Assembly: GCA_029204225.1 (NCBI GenBank)
Contig: CM055097.1
Span: 36,818,976-36,882,975, forward strand
Length of the DNA stretch: 64,000 bases
DNA from: Diphasiastrum complanatum
Taxonomy: Eukaryota; Streptophyta; Lycopodiopsida; Lycopodiales; Lycopodiaceae
Reading direction: 5' to 3'
The notes beneath the pieces were generated by a model. The model saw only the letters and a program-made list of their open reading frames with translations. It was not told the DNA's origin and did no database searches. The first letter of the stretch is position 1. Each line of letters starts with the position of its first letter. The translations under genes were made by a program, and so were the position numbers. This document shows positions 1 through 12,818 of this stretch, piece by piece.

Positions 1-134
1 GAACTAAAACCACAAAGAACAATACTGAATCACGACAATGCTGTGAATAGGATCATCATAATATATAATATCGGGCCACATGGCACCAAAAAGGGGTACA
101 ATGATGTTCCATGAACGTAATGAAAACTATATAA

Positions 135-1628
135 CTAAGGCTCGTCAGAGTCATGGTAGGATAAATCATCCGAATCTGTGGACTGCAGATCCCATGGGTC
201 CGCAGATGAATCGGAACTGGAGGGAGCCATATGTCGTGGTGTGGCCCTGGCTCTGCTGCGTGCTCTGGATCCCTGCTGCGTGCCCTGGCTCTGGACCACC
301 CCCCTCTCCCTGCCTCTACCTCTGCCTCTGCCTCTGCCTCTGCCTCTCTCCCCTCCTCTGGCCCCCATCTGGCTGCCCCCAGCCCTGTGTCTACTCCGTC
401 GTGCCTGTGTGTCAGGTGGCCGTAACCCTACGCCCTGGCATGGCCCTACCCACTGTGATGATGCCTGGCCGACGACTGCCTGTGATGCTCCACTCCTGTC
501 TACAAAAAGAGTACTCAGCCCCCCCCTCCTAGAACCTCTAGGTCTCCCCCTAGGCCTACGTGCAGGAATGGCTGGCTCCTCCTCTGTCTCTGCATCAGGG
601 TCCACTAGCAGGTCAGCCAGGTCATCCCCCTGTGCCTCCGCCCACATCTCCTCGTCCTCCTCTGTATCTCCCTCAACCCACTCCTCCTCCTCCACATAGT
701 GTGCCCCGAGCATCTCTCCACCCTCCGAGACCTCGTCATCTCCCTCCTCAGCCCTCTCCCTCTACCTCTCTGTCCTCCTCTGCCGTCGTAAAGCCCGTGC
801 GTCAGCCTGTGCCTGTCTGTAGAGCTCTCTATGGATCTCATCATCCATCTCCTCCTGTGTGGGTGGTGCCCGAGGAGCAGCAGCTATCGAATCCACCAAG
901 CAAGTGTCGGGGTCCACCTGCAACCAAAAACAATACATTGTTGTTAGGCAGGTATTGTGCAACTCACTGCATATTTTGAAAGCAAATCAATTCACCAAAG
1001 CATACCAAGAAAAAAGGGGTGATGATGTGACTCACCTCGAGCATCTGACCCTCTCCTCGTGTGCGCCTCAGCATACGGCCGTTGGTGTTCACAAACACCA
1101 ACCGCCTACACTGCTCGATGGACAACCTGTTCCTCTTCTGCGTGTGATACAAGGCCCAGGTGCTCCAATTCCGCTCACAAGCTCCTGCAGAACAGTCCTG
1201 TGCAAGGACTCTCTCAGCCAATCGCCTCAGGTCACCTGTGCTGCGCCCGTGGATGCACCACCATGTAACGGGCCTCAGCTGATCCTCCCTCCGCCGACTC
1301 TGCTCTCCATCGAAAGGAAACTGGAAGCGCTCAAATGCGAGCAGCTGGCTTGCAATGTTGGCCAACATCGGACCTATTGGCAAAAGGAAAAACATGGCAC
1401 ATGTAAGACCCCTCAAATTCAGACACTACCAATGAGTACAATACTGCAGTAACATTGCTACCAAATGATTTCTCACACGTACCTGGTCCGGGCCATACGC
1501 GCTCCGTGTACTCCACCCATCCCCGGTGCAGCTCCGGATCGTCCCTCTCTCGTGTAGAGCGCCACAAGGGGTGTAACATGTGGGCTACGGCGTGGATGGG
1601 TCGGTGGAAGTAGTCCCATCTGGCATAC
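135..1628 (-). pseudogene. hAT-type transposase, C-terminal exons (truncated)
   Basis: Three exons read on the minus strand, 1628-1483, 1373-1036 and 917-762, join in frame with GT-AG borders. The middle exon holds the hAT dimerisation region: a WW pair followed by HG, then a leucine- and alanine-rich helix, the signature ERNWST, then KRNRL and a late LVFVN. In hAT transposases this region lets the enzyme dimerise for cut-and-paste transposition. The third exon stops at a TAG (764-762), but the same frame stays open beyond it to 135 and encodes an acidic stretch and then an arginine-glycine repeat tail. So either the protein ends at 762 or the TAG is a nonsense mutation. The BED finger and the catalytic N-terminal half are not found up to 2 kb, so this is a 5'-truncated copy. 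Family assignment rests on motifs recognised by eye. Confidence 0.75.
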
Positions 1629-1999
1629 CTGGGCAAAGAAATGGCATCCATTGCATGTCAGCAAAAATTTTCCCTATTAGACAGCAACAACTGTGCTTTA
1701 AGGTCTCCAGACTTGCATGGAACCCTTGACATGCCATCTATATTGTTGAGTATATGGCTTGTGATTTTAGCCTAAATAGCTTCAAAATGGATTGCAATAG
1801 TGTACAGTTTTGAATTATAATTATTTCTGCAAATGACCTGTGCATTAACTCTGTGATAAACGTTTGATGTTGCCCATAAATCAATGCATTATAAAACTGC
1901 AAGAGCTCCAACTTCAGGTAGTGTAGCTTTTTGTAGGATTTTGAGCATCACGTGCTTTTTATGCATTGATGATTAAGTATGCAGCACTAAATCTTACCC

Positions 2000-3335
2000 A
2001 AGGAACAATAGCCAGATGTTGACAAACTAACTCGTCTTAGGAGGCTGCTTAGGAGAGTGCGACACACATACCATGGCAATATGAAGCATGACAACCATCT
2101 CTTCTTCAATGTTCTTGTACCTCATTAACTCAATAAAAAGCCTCAGTACTCCATTCTTCTCAAAAAACTAGTTGAACCCATTGTGGAAAATCAATGCCAT
2201 CATCTTGCACATGTGACTGAGCAGGTGCTTTCCTGGTCAAAATTTCCAAAAGAGTAACTCCATAGCTATGGGCATCTGCTCTCTGAGAAACTCCCCTATT
2301 TCATTGTGCTCCGATGCTCCGTATCCTACAAATAGTGAAGTTGATTTTGCATTCATTAACCACGCAAGATCAAAATTTGATATGCAAGGATTTCCATCTT
2401 TTTGTCCAATCGAGTGTTTAACATGAGGCAATTTTTGTGATCCAAACTTATGATGTATTTAGGCCAACACCTAAAATAAATTTAACCTGAGTTGTCCAGT
2501 CAATTGGTGTGCGACCAGTATCTCTATTTCCTACACAAGGAAACCATCATTAGTGTTGTGCTTTTTAGAAAACAAGAACGATTGATATTAACTGAGGAGG
2601 GAATGCTTGTAAGACTTTTTCACATAGCATATACAAGCTTTTTCTTAAAGCATTTATCTACACTTTTGAGACAGGAGGGATTAAATAGAAGGGCTTGAAA
2701 AATTGAGCGCAGCTTTGACCCCATTTGCTCTGAACGACCAGCCAATGAGGACAAATCGATGCCCTCAAAAAAAAAAAATATACGTTTTTTTTACAAAGCA
2801 TTTAATTCATATAAATAATTAAAATAATTAAATTATTATGAATATCGTTCCGACCAGGAACGTAACGTACAGAACGGAACGTTCCGACCCATTTTGGTCA
2901 GAACGGGCTTCTAAGGATCATCATTAATGTATAGATAAGGTTTCAGGGCAATGAAATAATTATTGGCTTTTCATAATCCAAAAGTTTTCCTCCATTGACA
3001 TAATAATAGGCCTGAAGTCACACCAATTAGGGTGCCTCAAATTTTCAATATGCTCCACGTGCTAATCAAATTCCTTACCTAAATTGCTGATGTATTTCAG
3101 TCTTTTGACAAAAACAATAATTCCACTTTCAAAGAAAGCTTTATAAGCAGTTCCAGAATTGCCCTTTCCAAAGCATTTATGCGGAAGCTCGCAAAAGGTG
3201 ATCTAATTCAAAGTTAAGCTTTCTGCCCTTGAAAAAAGTTAACCTACTTATCTCTGCTTTTGGAACTTGTACATAGTTTTGAGTAGAAAAATCCTTGTTT
3301 TCCTCAAGCCCCCTTGAAGATTTTCTCAAAGACAT
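2000..3335 (-). pseudogene. Broken LRR receptor-like kinase (kinase domain remnant)
   Basis: Reading the minus strand from 3335, the juxtamembrane and N-lobe of a plant LRR receptor-like kinase (LRR-III type) can be followed: a phenylalanine-phenylalanine-basic start, LDHLLRASA, a glycine loop GKGNSGTAYKA and VKRLK. After a gap of about 480 bases the C-lobe resumes at 2450-2000 with KDGNPCISNFDLA (the DFG region, with G changed), a GYGASE motif like GYRAPE, then ELMRYKNIEEEMV and the closing helix before a broken P-x-R-P motif. Breaks: GAA to TAA nonsense at 3179-3177, a one-base insertion just after it, further frameshifts, loss of the catalytic HRD segment and a terminal TAG. No LRR exons are seen upstream. 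It is a dead gene fragment, possibly lying inside the first visible dynein intron in opposite orientation. Confidence 0.7.
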
Positions 3336-3349
3336 ATCAGAGTATTATT

Positions 3350-5331
3350 TTTGGATGCAAGAAAGCATACTTCCACCAAAAAGAGCACTAAGAACATTCA
3401 CATCTACAAGTTAGAATGCACCAGAAACAAAAAAAAGTTTATATTGGACAAACAACAACATCATTGACAAAAAGGTATCACCAAAAATGTGAAAACCCTC
3501 CTTCAAAAATGTTGGCAGATGCATCCAATACATTCCTTTGATAAATAGTCTTTGGCATATTTACAATTTGTACTAATGACAAAAAGATTGCAAATCATTT
3601 AGAATCATTCTATATAGATCTATTTGCTTTATGTGATTCAATTGAATATCAGAAAACAACCCAAGCGATTCCAAAAAAGTACTGGTACTTGAAAAGGCCT
3701 CACTACATATAAAAAATAATAATCAAGTTGAATGTCAAATATAAACCCTTAAACTTTGTTTTCATTTGTCATTACAGAATCTGCAAATTATAAATTTGAA
3801 CAAGTGACTATAACATCTTGTTCGTCTTGAATAGCGTGCATAAGTAGCATATACAAAGTTGTTGTCTTCAATTAACATTATGAAAAGTACACACAAAATG
3901 ACAAGAATCATCTAAAAAACATACAACATCAATCTCATGTTTTTTATTTTGTATTTATGATTTTTATCTATAAACATAAATCTAGATTCTAATAAGTACA
4001 AGTTTCCAAGATAGATTCTGAATTTTGGTCTTCTATTTGAAAGTATTGGAGTCAACAACATATGAAACATTGCAATGATGTCACGTACACCTTGCCCGTT
4101 ATATCATACATTTCCTTGTGGACTAATAAACAACTGTACTGAAATATTTTTTAAAGAGGCTTTTTCAATTTGTATTGGATGAAGATCCAAGACTTGAATA
4201 CATATTGAGTACATTCTAGAATGTTGAACCTTAACTTAGATGTAAATGTCTATGAAGCTGGCCTTCGATTCTAGTTATGGTTTAACATTTGAGTGCTGAG
4301 TTTTTGATATAAATATGGTGTCTACTGGCCCATCATGAATCCACTTTTGGGGCTCTTACGTTCATGTCTTCCATTCTACGTTCTCTTTCTGTAGAATTCT
4401 TCTCCAGTACCCATTGATGATGTTACTTCTCTTTCCATTAGAATTTCAGGTTTTTTGCATGATGCTTGTTCTCTTGCTGCGTTTTGCACTTTCAAAACCA
4501 GGTTCTGTTTGATTGCTGTCCTACCATATATAAATCATTAGACTTTTGAGTAAGGTCTCAGTGAACCTTGCTTCATCAAATATGCAGACCATCCAATCTC
4601 ATATCCAACAAAATAGGACTGCCCTAAAGATAGAAATGGCAGAGTATTATGACTGGTTCAGACAAGTTGTATACTCATATTCTGAAGAGGTTTTGATTCA
4701 AAATTACCTGACTAGACACTATAAATAGAAAATGAACTTGCAATAAATAGGTCTGTATTAGCACCTCGGCTTAAGCCATATCACGTTGGCTCGCTCCCTG
4801 GATTTGGGATCTGATTTGTGTATATAGGATCTCTTGATTTGCACTTGATATGAGATTATTGGCTAGTAAATCTTCTTTTTGTATGCAACTCCCCAAGCTC
4901 TTCTTTTCTCAGATATGAAGAGCTTGATTACTTATATGGAGCTTGTTGTACATATATCAGATTAATGACATCCTTTAGTATATTGTAAACTTCACAAGTG
5001 AGGAAGACTTACCTAGTGATATTTCTGTAGCATAGAAAACAAAGACATCTCTTTCAGATCAGACAAGTACTCTCGCTATGAAATAACTAACCTTGAAAGT
5101 GCATATCAGAGCATGACAAGGAAATAAGATTGTGAAAGTTTTTATTAAAAGAAACACTTTTCCAACCATGTTGAGGAACAAGAAAGCTTCTCTGGATTGT
5201 GGAGTTATTGTTCATGCAGAAATTTTTTCTCTGAAAAAGTGCATCAACAGAATTGAATCATTAAAAAGAGTGACCTCTAGAAATATTTTAAGGCTATTAA
5301 CCTCATCTGTCTGGGAATTCTGATTGAACAG
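3350..5331. other. AT-rich stretch without a recognised gene
   Basis: The plus strand was searched here for the dynein exon that should precede 5332 (the AAA5 segment ending in an NPHYLPE-like motif) and none was found. Short open frames at 4546-4728 and 5132-5323 have no recognisable motif. If the dynein gene is complete, this whole stretch is intron. Confidence 0.5.
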
Positions 5332-8300
5332 GTGAGTGTAAAGGTGACGCTACTCAATTTCTTTGTCACCTTGGAAGGATTGGAGGATCAGCTACTGGGC
5401 CAAGTAGTTACAAAAGAGCGTCCTGATCTTGCGGAGATGAAGAGCCAGCTTACAGTTTCAAATGCCAATATGAAGCGGGAGCTTAAAGAAATCGAACATA
5501 AAATTCTTCAACTTTTATCTAATTCACAAGTGAGTGAGCCACATATATGTTTTCTCACAGAGCTTGAACTTTTTTTCTGTGCTAGAAGGTTTTACATAGA
5601 TGGTTCTTATAGTCCTGTTAGTGCCATGAAAGATCCTCAATTCTCTACACCAGCTAGTCTTTTTACTGTAACATCCATCGTGAGCTTGTTTTTTTACTAA
5701 TGAGTGAAATTATATTTTCACTTCTCTGAATGAGCTTCTTATTTTCATTAATGTGATTAAAAATCTGTAGCACAGACTAGCCTTTTCAATGTGGACTTGT
5801 TTTATTCAATTCTGTCTCTTGGCAGGGCAATATTTTAGATGATGAAACATTGATTGATACATTAGCACAATCAAAAGTGACATCAAATGAAATTACACTG
5901 AAAGTTTCTGAGGCTGAAAAGACAGAGAAAGCAATAGATGAGACACGTGAGGTGAATCCTTCTACAGCTTTGCAGTTCACTTCACTTGCTTAATGCCCCT
6001 GGGTGCTGCCACACAATGTCTTATTTAGGCTGCCGTTAATGCTACGAGTGGAATGGCCGTCCTTTCTTTTTTCTTAAAGTTTATCTTAAACTGAATTCTA
6101 AAATGAAAACCTTTATTCGATTGATGGCAAATTGCTGCAAGGTCATGGAATAGAGAATAGCAGTCATTCCTATGTCAAATGATTGCCTTTATAAGATTGG
6201 AAGATGAAGCTCATTAAGGCTATGTATGATTGTGTTATTCCAGGTCTACCGCAAGGTTGCTACTAGAGCCTCGATTCTCTTCTTTTGTATTTCTGACCTT
6301 GCAACTGTTGACCCGATGTATCAATACAGCCTTTCTTGGTTCATCAATCTTTTTGGACGTGCAATTGATGGTGCTGCTCAGGCTTCAATTATAGATAAGC
6401 GAATTGAAAACTTGAACGAATTCTTTACATACTCCTTATATGTGAACGTGTGCCGTTCACTATTTGAGAAGCACAAGCTGCTGTTCTCTTTAATACTATG
6501 TATTAAAATTTTGCAGGTAAGCAGCAGAATTATAAGGAAAGAAATCAGCATGAATTGAAGGGATTTGCAAAAATATTATTTTGACAATTTTCTGAAATCT
6601 CCTCATTTAAAGTAGAATTTCCTGTCTACCTGTCACTCTTTGTTTGATGATAACAAGGAAAATTCTTGCTCGAAATAATTGTTGTCGTCATTAGACCACT
6701 TCAATCATTTGTATCACTTTCATCATGGGTCTCTGATTTTTGCTTTGTATCCAGGAAATGGGTGAAGTAAATACTGCAGAATGGCGGTTTTTATTGGCTG
6801 GGGCAACCTCTTCAATTACAACTCATTCAAATCCTGCCCCAGATTGGCTCACTGAAAAAGTAAGTGGTATCTATAGAAGCAAAAAAAAAAGTGTAGGCTG
6901 ATGGAGGCTATAGTGTTGCAATAGGAAACAGAGCGCAAACCCTGATTAAAAGCTTATAATAGCTGTTTGCGGATGAACAGATCACAAAAATCTAATGATC
7001 TTTGATTCTAGAGATGAGCATTTGTTGAGATTTTGATGATGTAATTTCCAATTTTTTTGCATATGATTCATGCTGAAGCTCTTTTTGAAATCAATATCTT
7101 CTGTGGTATCGAGTCCGGATGCACAAATATCAAGTTCTAAGGATCTGGTCTCTAGCACACCTGATATTGCAGTCCTCTGCTTTTTACTTTTGGATGTATT
7201 TAGAATAATCTTTGAGCCCAGAGTGCATTTTGTTGTGTGCAAATAGTTCCAAATAAAGAGTAAGAGCATGGAGGAATTATTTTATTTTATTTTATTTAAT
7301 TCCATCTAATACAATTGTATTTACATACTCTATTCCTTCCAAACAGTCATGGGTGGAGATCTTGAATCTTAGCCAGCTTGAGAACTTTCGAGGTCTTGAT
7401 CAGCATTTCAAAGAAAACATTCAGCATTACAAGAAATTTTTTGATAGCCCAGATGCTCATCGAGAGCATCTTGCAGGCGATTGGGAAATCAAGTTGAATA
7501 AGCTACAAAAGTTGCTAATTCTTCGCTGCCTTCGGGTTGACAAAGCCCAGCTTGGCATTCAGGTACTTTGGTTGTGAGTTCAGTTTGAGTGACTCAGCTG
7601 CCGTCTTACAAATGAGAAGTAAAGCCAATTTTTTAGTCTTATAGTTTAGTCAGATCGGCTTATGCAAGGTAAACTTGCAGGATTTTGTCGCAGAGAATCT
7701 TGGACAACGGTTCATCGAATCACCAGCTTTTGATTTAAGTTCATGTTACAAAGATGGATCTCCTTCATCGCCACTTATTTTTGTTCTATCATCAGGAGCA
7801 GATCCAATGGCAGATCTTCTCAAGTTGGCAGAGGATTTACGTTTTACTAAAAAATTCGAGAAGGTAATGCTTTCAAGCTTATTCTAGTCACTGGCACAGT
7901 TATCCAGCCATGCTGTGAATGAGAGCTAACCAAAACTAAGTTTCCTATTCCACTTTGGTCCATTCTAATTATCTGTGTCAAATGGCTTGATTTTGCATGG
8001 AACCCTTCCTGAAGAAAGATGACTACTAATGGGTAAATTCTGTGGGTATTCATAGGTTTCTCTGGGTCAAGGACAAGGACCAAAAGCTGAAAAGCTCCTG
8101 GAACTAGGAATGGAACGTGGCATGTGGGTTTGCTTGCAGAACTGCCATTTGTCACAGTCCTGGATGCCAATCCTTGAGCGAATAGTAGATAATATTGACC
8201 CAGAAAAAGTATGACATATTTTTCTCATGATGCCCAGGATGATTTTAATGCACTATCATAAATGATCAGCTAATTTTTACCTGTAGCCTACTACACATAA

Positions 8301-9252
8301 CCAGTACAAAATACCCTGAACAGATTGCAGATGTCTGGGAGGCCTTCAATTTTTCCTTGATGCATAAAGAATGACAGGCACTTCAATTATGATAAATGTG
8401 AGCTTTATACTAGTCTTTCTTGCATATCATAGTATGTGGTAGCAATATCCTTTTGATTGCATCTGGAATTTTGGTATGCAGGTTCATAAAGATTTTCGCC
8501 TGTGGCTTACCAGCATGCCAAGTCTGGATTTTCCTGTTTCTATTCTACAAAATGGTGTCAAAATGACTCTAGAGCCACCAAAAGGCCTAAAAGCAAATCT
8601 ATTGAGATCATACTTGCGCTTTACTGATAAAATAATGAATGACTGTGCAAAACCAGAAGAGTGGAAAAAGCTGATTTTTGCTACATGCTTGTTCCATGCT
8701 GTGATCCAAGAACGTAGAAAATTTGGACCTTTAGGCTGGAACATACGGTATGAATTTACGGATGGTGATTTAAGTGTATGTCAAACACAAGTTCGAATGT
8801 TTTTGAATGAATACGAAGAAATTCCGTACAAGGTAAGCCTGATTGATTTTGCATGTCATCATATGCCTTAACAAATTAGAGAAATTAAGTGTCGAAGCTT
8901 GTGTTTATGACCTGGAAATCTCTCACTCAAGCCAGAAATCTTCTACCGTCAAATCATGACGTTCCCCTTACTCAGACTGTCGCTTCATTACAGCACACAC
9001 AAAATGGCAATACAGACGTTGAGTGAATAACCACGAAGCTGACTTTCAACAAAGCTTAGAGTAACTTGTGAGAGAGGAAGTCGAGCTGGATATCTCATCA
9101 TTTTAGTGCAAGAATATGAAAATTTCATTCTAATACTTACCAAGTAACAGGTTATCCGGTTTTTGTGTGGAGAGATAAATTATGGTGGCCGAGTGACTGA
9201 TGATAAAGATCGAAGACTGATGAATAACCTACTTTTGAAATTTATTAATTCT

Positions 9253-9341
<89 letters not shown>

Positions 9342-12300
9342 CGTTCATTCATTATTGTTTGGTTCAAGACTTTGAGATATCAATGGATGCTATGAGGACT
9401 CTGATCTTTATGAATGAGGTTCTCACATGCATGAAGATTAGTGTGAATGAATCAGTGAAGTAGCTCTAAAATGGGGACCCTGTTACTAATTGTGAGTATA
9501 CAAGGATATTGCAAGTATGCTCAAGAGGCATAGGGAGGTCAGGTTGTTGGGTCACATGGGCACAATGCGGCCTAGGCTCTGGATTTTGAATCATCCAATT
9601 TTAAGCAGCATGCGGTACTTACAACATTTTTGTGTACACTACTAAGGGAAACAATTGTTTGTTTATCGGGGCGAGTTGAGTATGTAGGTGACATTAACAT
9701 ACACTCAAGGCTTCAATTTACAAGAATCGAAAAAGCTGTCATGGACATGAAGTTTTAGATTTAACGGCAACTTGATGTAAACTTCTTTGAGCTCGCTAGC
9801 TGGATCCCCTTCAATCTTGTGTGTATATTATTTTTTGTATTGTTGATATATGAGGCTGAAGCAAGAAAAACGAAAGGGAACAAAAATATTGCCATTGTTA
9901 CACCCTTCTCCACTTCGATTCGTGCAGCAGATGAAAGCTTGGTATGAGAGTTTTCTCGTGTTTAAGGGTTTCTTGGTTGTTGATCTTTAGAGACGAGCAT
10001 AGATTGGAATTTGGCATATCAACTCGAGTTGGGGAAACTTCATTCTCTTTTGGAATGTTATTGGACCACCCATCATGATAATAAGCATGATACTGGTGCC
10101 ATAATCTGTGAATTTGCTTGTAAAAAATGTGTCATTCCACAGTTGCAAGCTTTGCTTAGTTAGTCTAAGTCTTTCCAATCCTTTGAATATTTATCGAATA
10201 TTTGTTTGGCTAATTTCTGTATCTGATTTTTTCAATAGAGAAAATATGGCAGCATGATGAAATTTCCTGGAATTCGGGTCCATGACATGGCTTGCCACGT
10301 GTGGCACTATATTCACTAAGCAGATCATTGTTTTATATGTATGCCCTCCTTTTTTGTTGGTGGTAGACTCTCTAGATAAATTGAATGCATGACTTGATAT
10401 AACTACCCTGCCACTGTTTTGGTCATCTTTTTTTTTCATTAGTAAGTTTTTGTGTGAAATTCCAATGCTATATCATCGTGTCTGCTTGTAAATTCATTCC
10501 AGAAGGGCCACTTATCCCTTATTGATGGACAAATAGTAATATATAAGCAAACAAGGTTGTTGCTTTAAAGAGCAAGAGCTCTTTCTTGTCATAGTAGCAC
10601 ATCTTTATGTTTCTTGAATTGTACCTTGAGAGTCATTGTCATTTCAATGGATATTATTTTTTTCCTTTTCTCTTTGCACTATTCAGAAGCTTGAATAGTC
10701 TTTGATTTGTAAAGTGTCAAATTTCTCTTTTGTGGCTTTTGAATGACTTTTGAGCCTTTGTGTATAAGCAATCTTCATTAGTGCCTCACAAAGATTTCTA
10801 TGATAGTTTCAACACAATTTGTTTCAAGCCATGAATTTGTTCCCTACACATAATTCATCTCTAGGTATTCATGAATGTCTTTCCTGATGCACTTCTCATT
10901 GGGTTTGGGCTTTTTAGACTGTCAACTGCTGATAAGCTGTCTCAACACAATTTGTTTCAACCATCTCTAATCAATTCCCTGAACATCATTCATCTTTAGG
11001 TCTTTATGAAATCTTCCTTGACGTGCTTCTAGTCAGGTTCCTTTTGTGTTATTTTTATTCTGCTAACTGTTGATAAGTTGTGTGGATGATACCTCTTCAC
11101 AAGACCGTTGGTTACAACATGGCCAAGCTTTCTTTTGTTGAAGCTTTTTTCCAAAAGGCTTTTTCAACGTACAATGAACATTTTCCATGTGGAAGAAGAG
11201 ATGCTCGAAAAATGTCTGAACCTGTAAAAAATGCACAAAATGTGTGGTTTTGCTCTCTAATTAGCATCCTATGGTCATTAAGGGAATGAGTGATACATTT
11301 TGAAAAAGGTTTGTTTAGCATTGCATGTTTAGGTAGATATATCTGCTAATGCCTCATTTGACACACTTATGCCTCTCATTCAACATCTATCAGACATCTA
11401 GCTCATTTTGAACAGAAAACAAATCATCATATTAGACAATATTTGGAAAACATTTGACAATGTATTATCTGCTAAAATTATGCAGCCATCTTGTTGTTGT
11501 GTTGCTGACTTGGCATGGCAGAGATTTTAAGACACAGGTTCATACCGACCTAATAAAAGATCAAAGGAAAAACCTCGACATTTCCTATCCTACACAAACA
11601 TATATAGTTAAAGAAATCCCCATTCAAATCCTTTCAAATTGATTCGAAGCAGATTTTTTAAGAGTAAAGTTGTTTTTGTAAAAAACTCAGACTTTCCAAA
11701 TTCGATTGGGTGGGATAGTGATTATAGATTAAAAGTTGATTAGAAGTTACAATCTTCCAAGTTTTGTTAGGCAATTGGGATCTTCACAAATCATATCATC
11801 ATAGATTACTAGATTCTAAAGTTTGGAACCATGTTCTATGTAATAAGTCTAATATTAGGGTTTAATTGATAAGTTATGTATTTCATACTTTAGATTTGAT
11901 AGATGTATGATGATGTATATGATCATTGATCATTGATGTTTATAAATCATGATTGAATTTTGAATGTACTATTGATTTTGTATCTATATATACTAAATAT
12001 CAGTAACATTCAAGTTTGTAACCAGATTTAACATTCTCGTTCCCTAGAGCCCTACGCAATAATTTTTTTAAAACGAAAAACTAACAACTTATTTCTCCAT
12101 TAAAAAAATGCATGATTCAAATCTATCAGAATCAGTTTGAACTCTAATCTTCTTAATTCAAAGCTTCTCGATTTGAATCACATTGTGACTATGCATTGAA
12201 TGGAGTTCGGACGTGTGGATCCGTAGAGGAAGAAAACCTATTAAAGCCACTTTGTCCTTAAAGACTCTTATTTCCAAGTCGCTTATCTCAATTGCTTCAA

Positions 12301-12658
12301 TTTTGGAGCAAAAGTACATTGCTCCAGTAGTGTTTAATTTTGCAATAAAAATGTTTTTACCCCAGTGCATTTATTCATAGGAAAAAGTAGTAGGTATGTA
12401 CATTGATGAAAAAGATATATACACCCCGAAGGGGAAGTTTAAACAAAAGTAGGCTCAAACAAGAGCGAAGCTTGCAGTAAAGTTAAGATTAATCCAAATC
12501 CTGGCATTAAAAATAAAAGTGCATAAATTATAATTATGTTTGTGGGAGTTTGCCATTTGACTACAGCAGATCAAAAAAGTGATGAGGTGGTGAGTCGGCT
12601 AATGAAGGGCAATGGATTTTTTATGCTCCTGATTAGCGCCCACTCTCACCTAGCCCAA

Positions 12659-12709
<51 letters not shown>

Positions 12710-12765
12710 TCACCTAGCCCAAAGAGAGAGAGAGAGAGAGAGCCCACTCTCACCTAGCCCAAAGA

Positions 12766-12818
<53 letters not shown>

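Noticed and set aside
178-699. Plus-strand serine/proline/leucine-rich frames at the left end
   Set aside because: They are the antisense of the hAT exon and its acidic/arginine-glycine tail; splice sites and motifs support only the minus strand.
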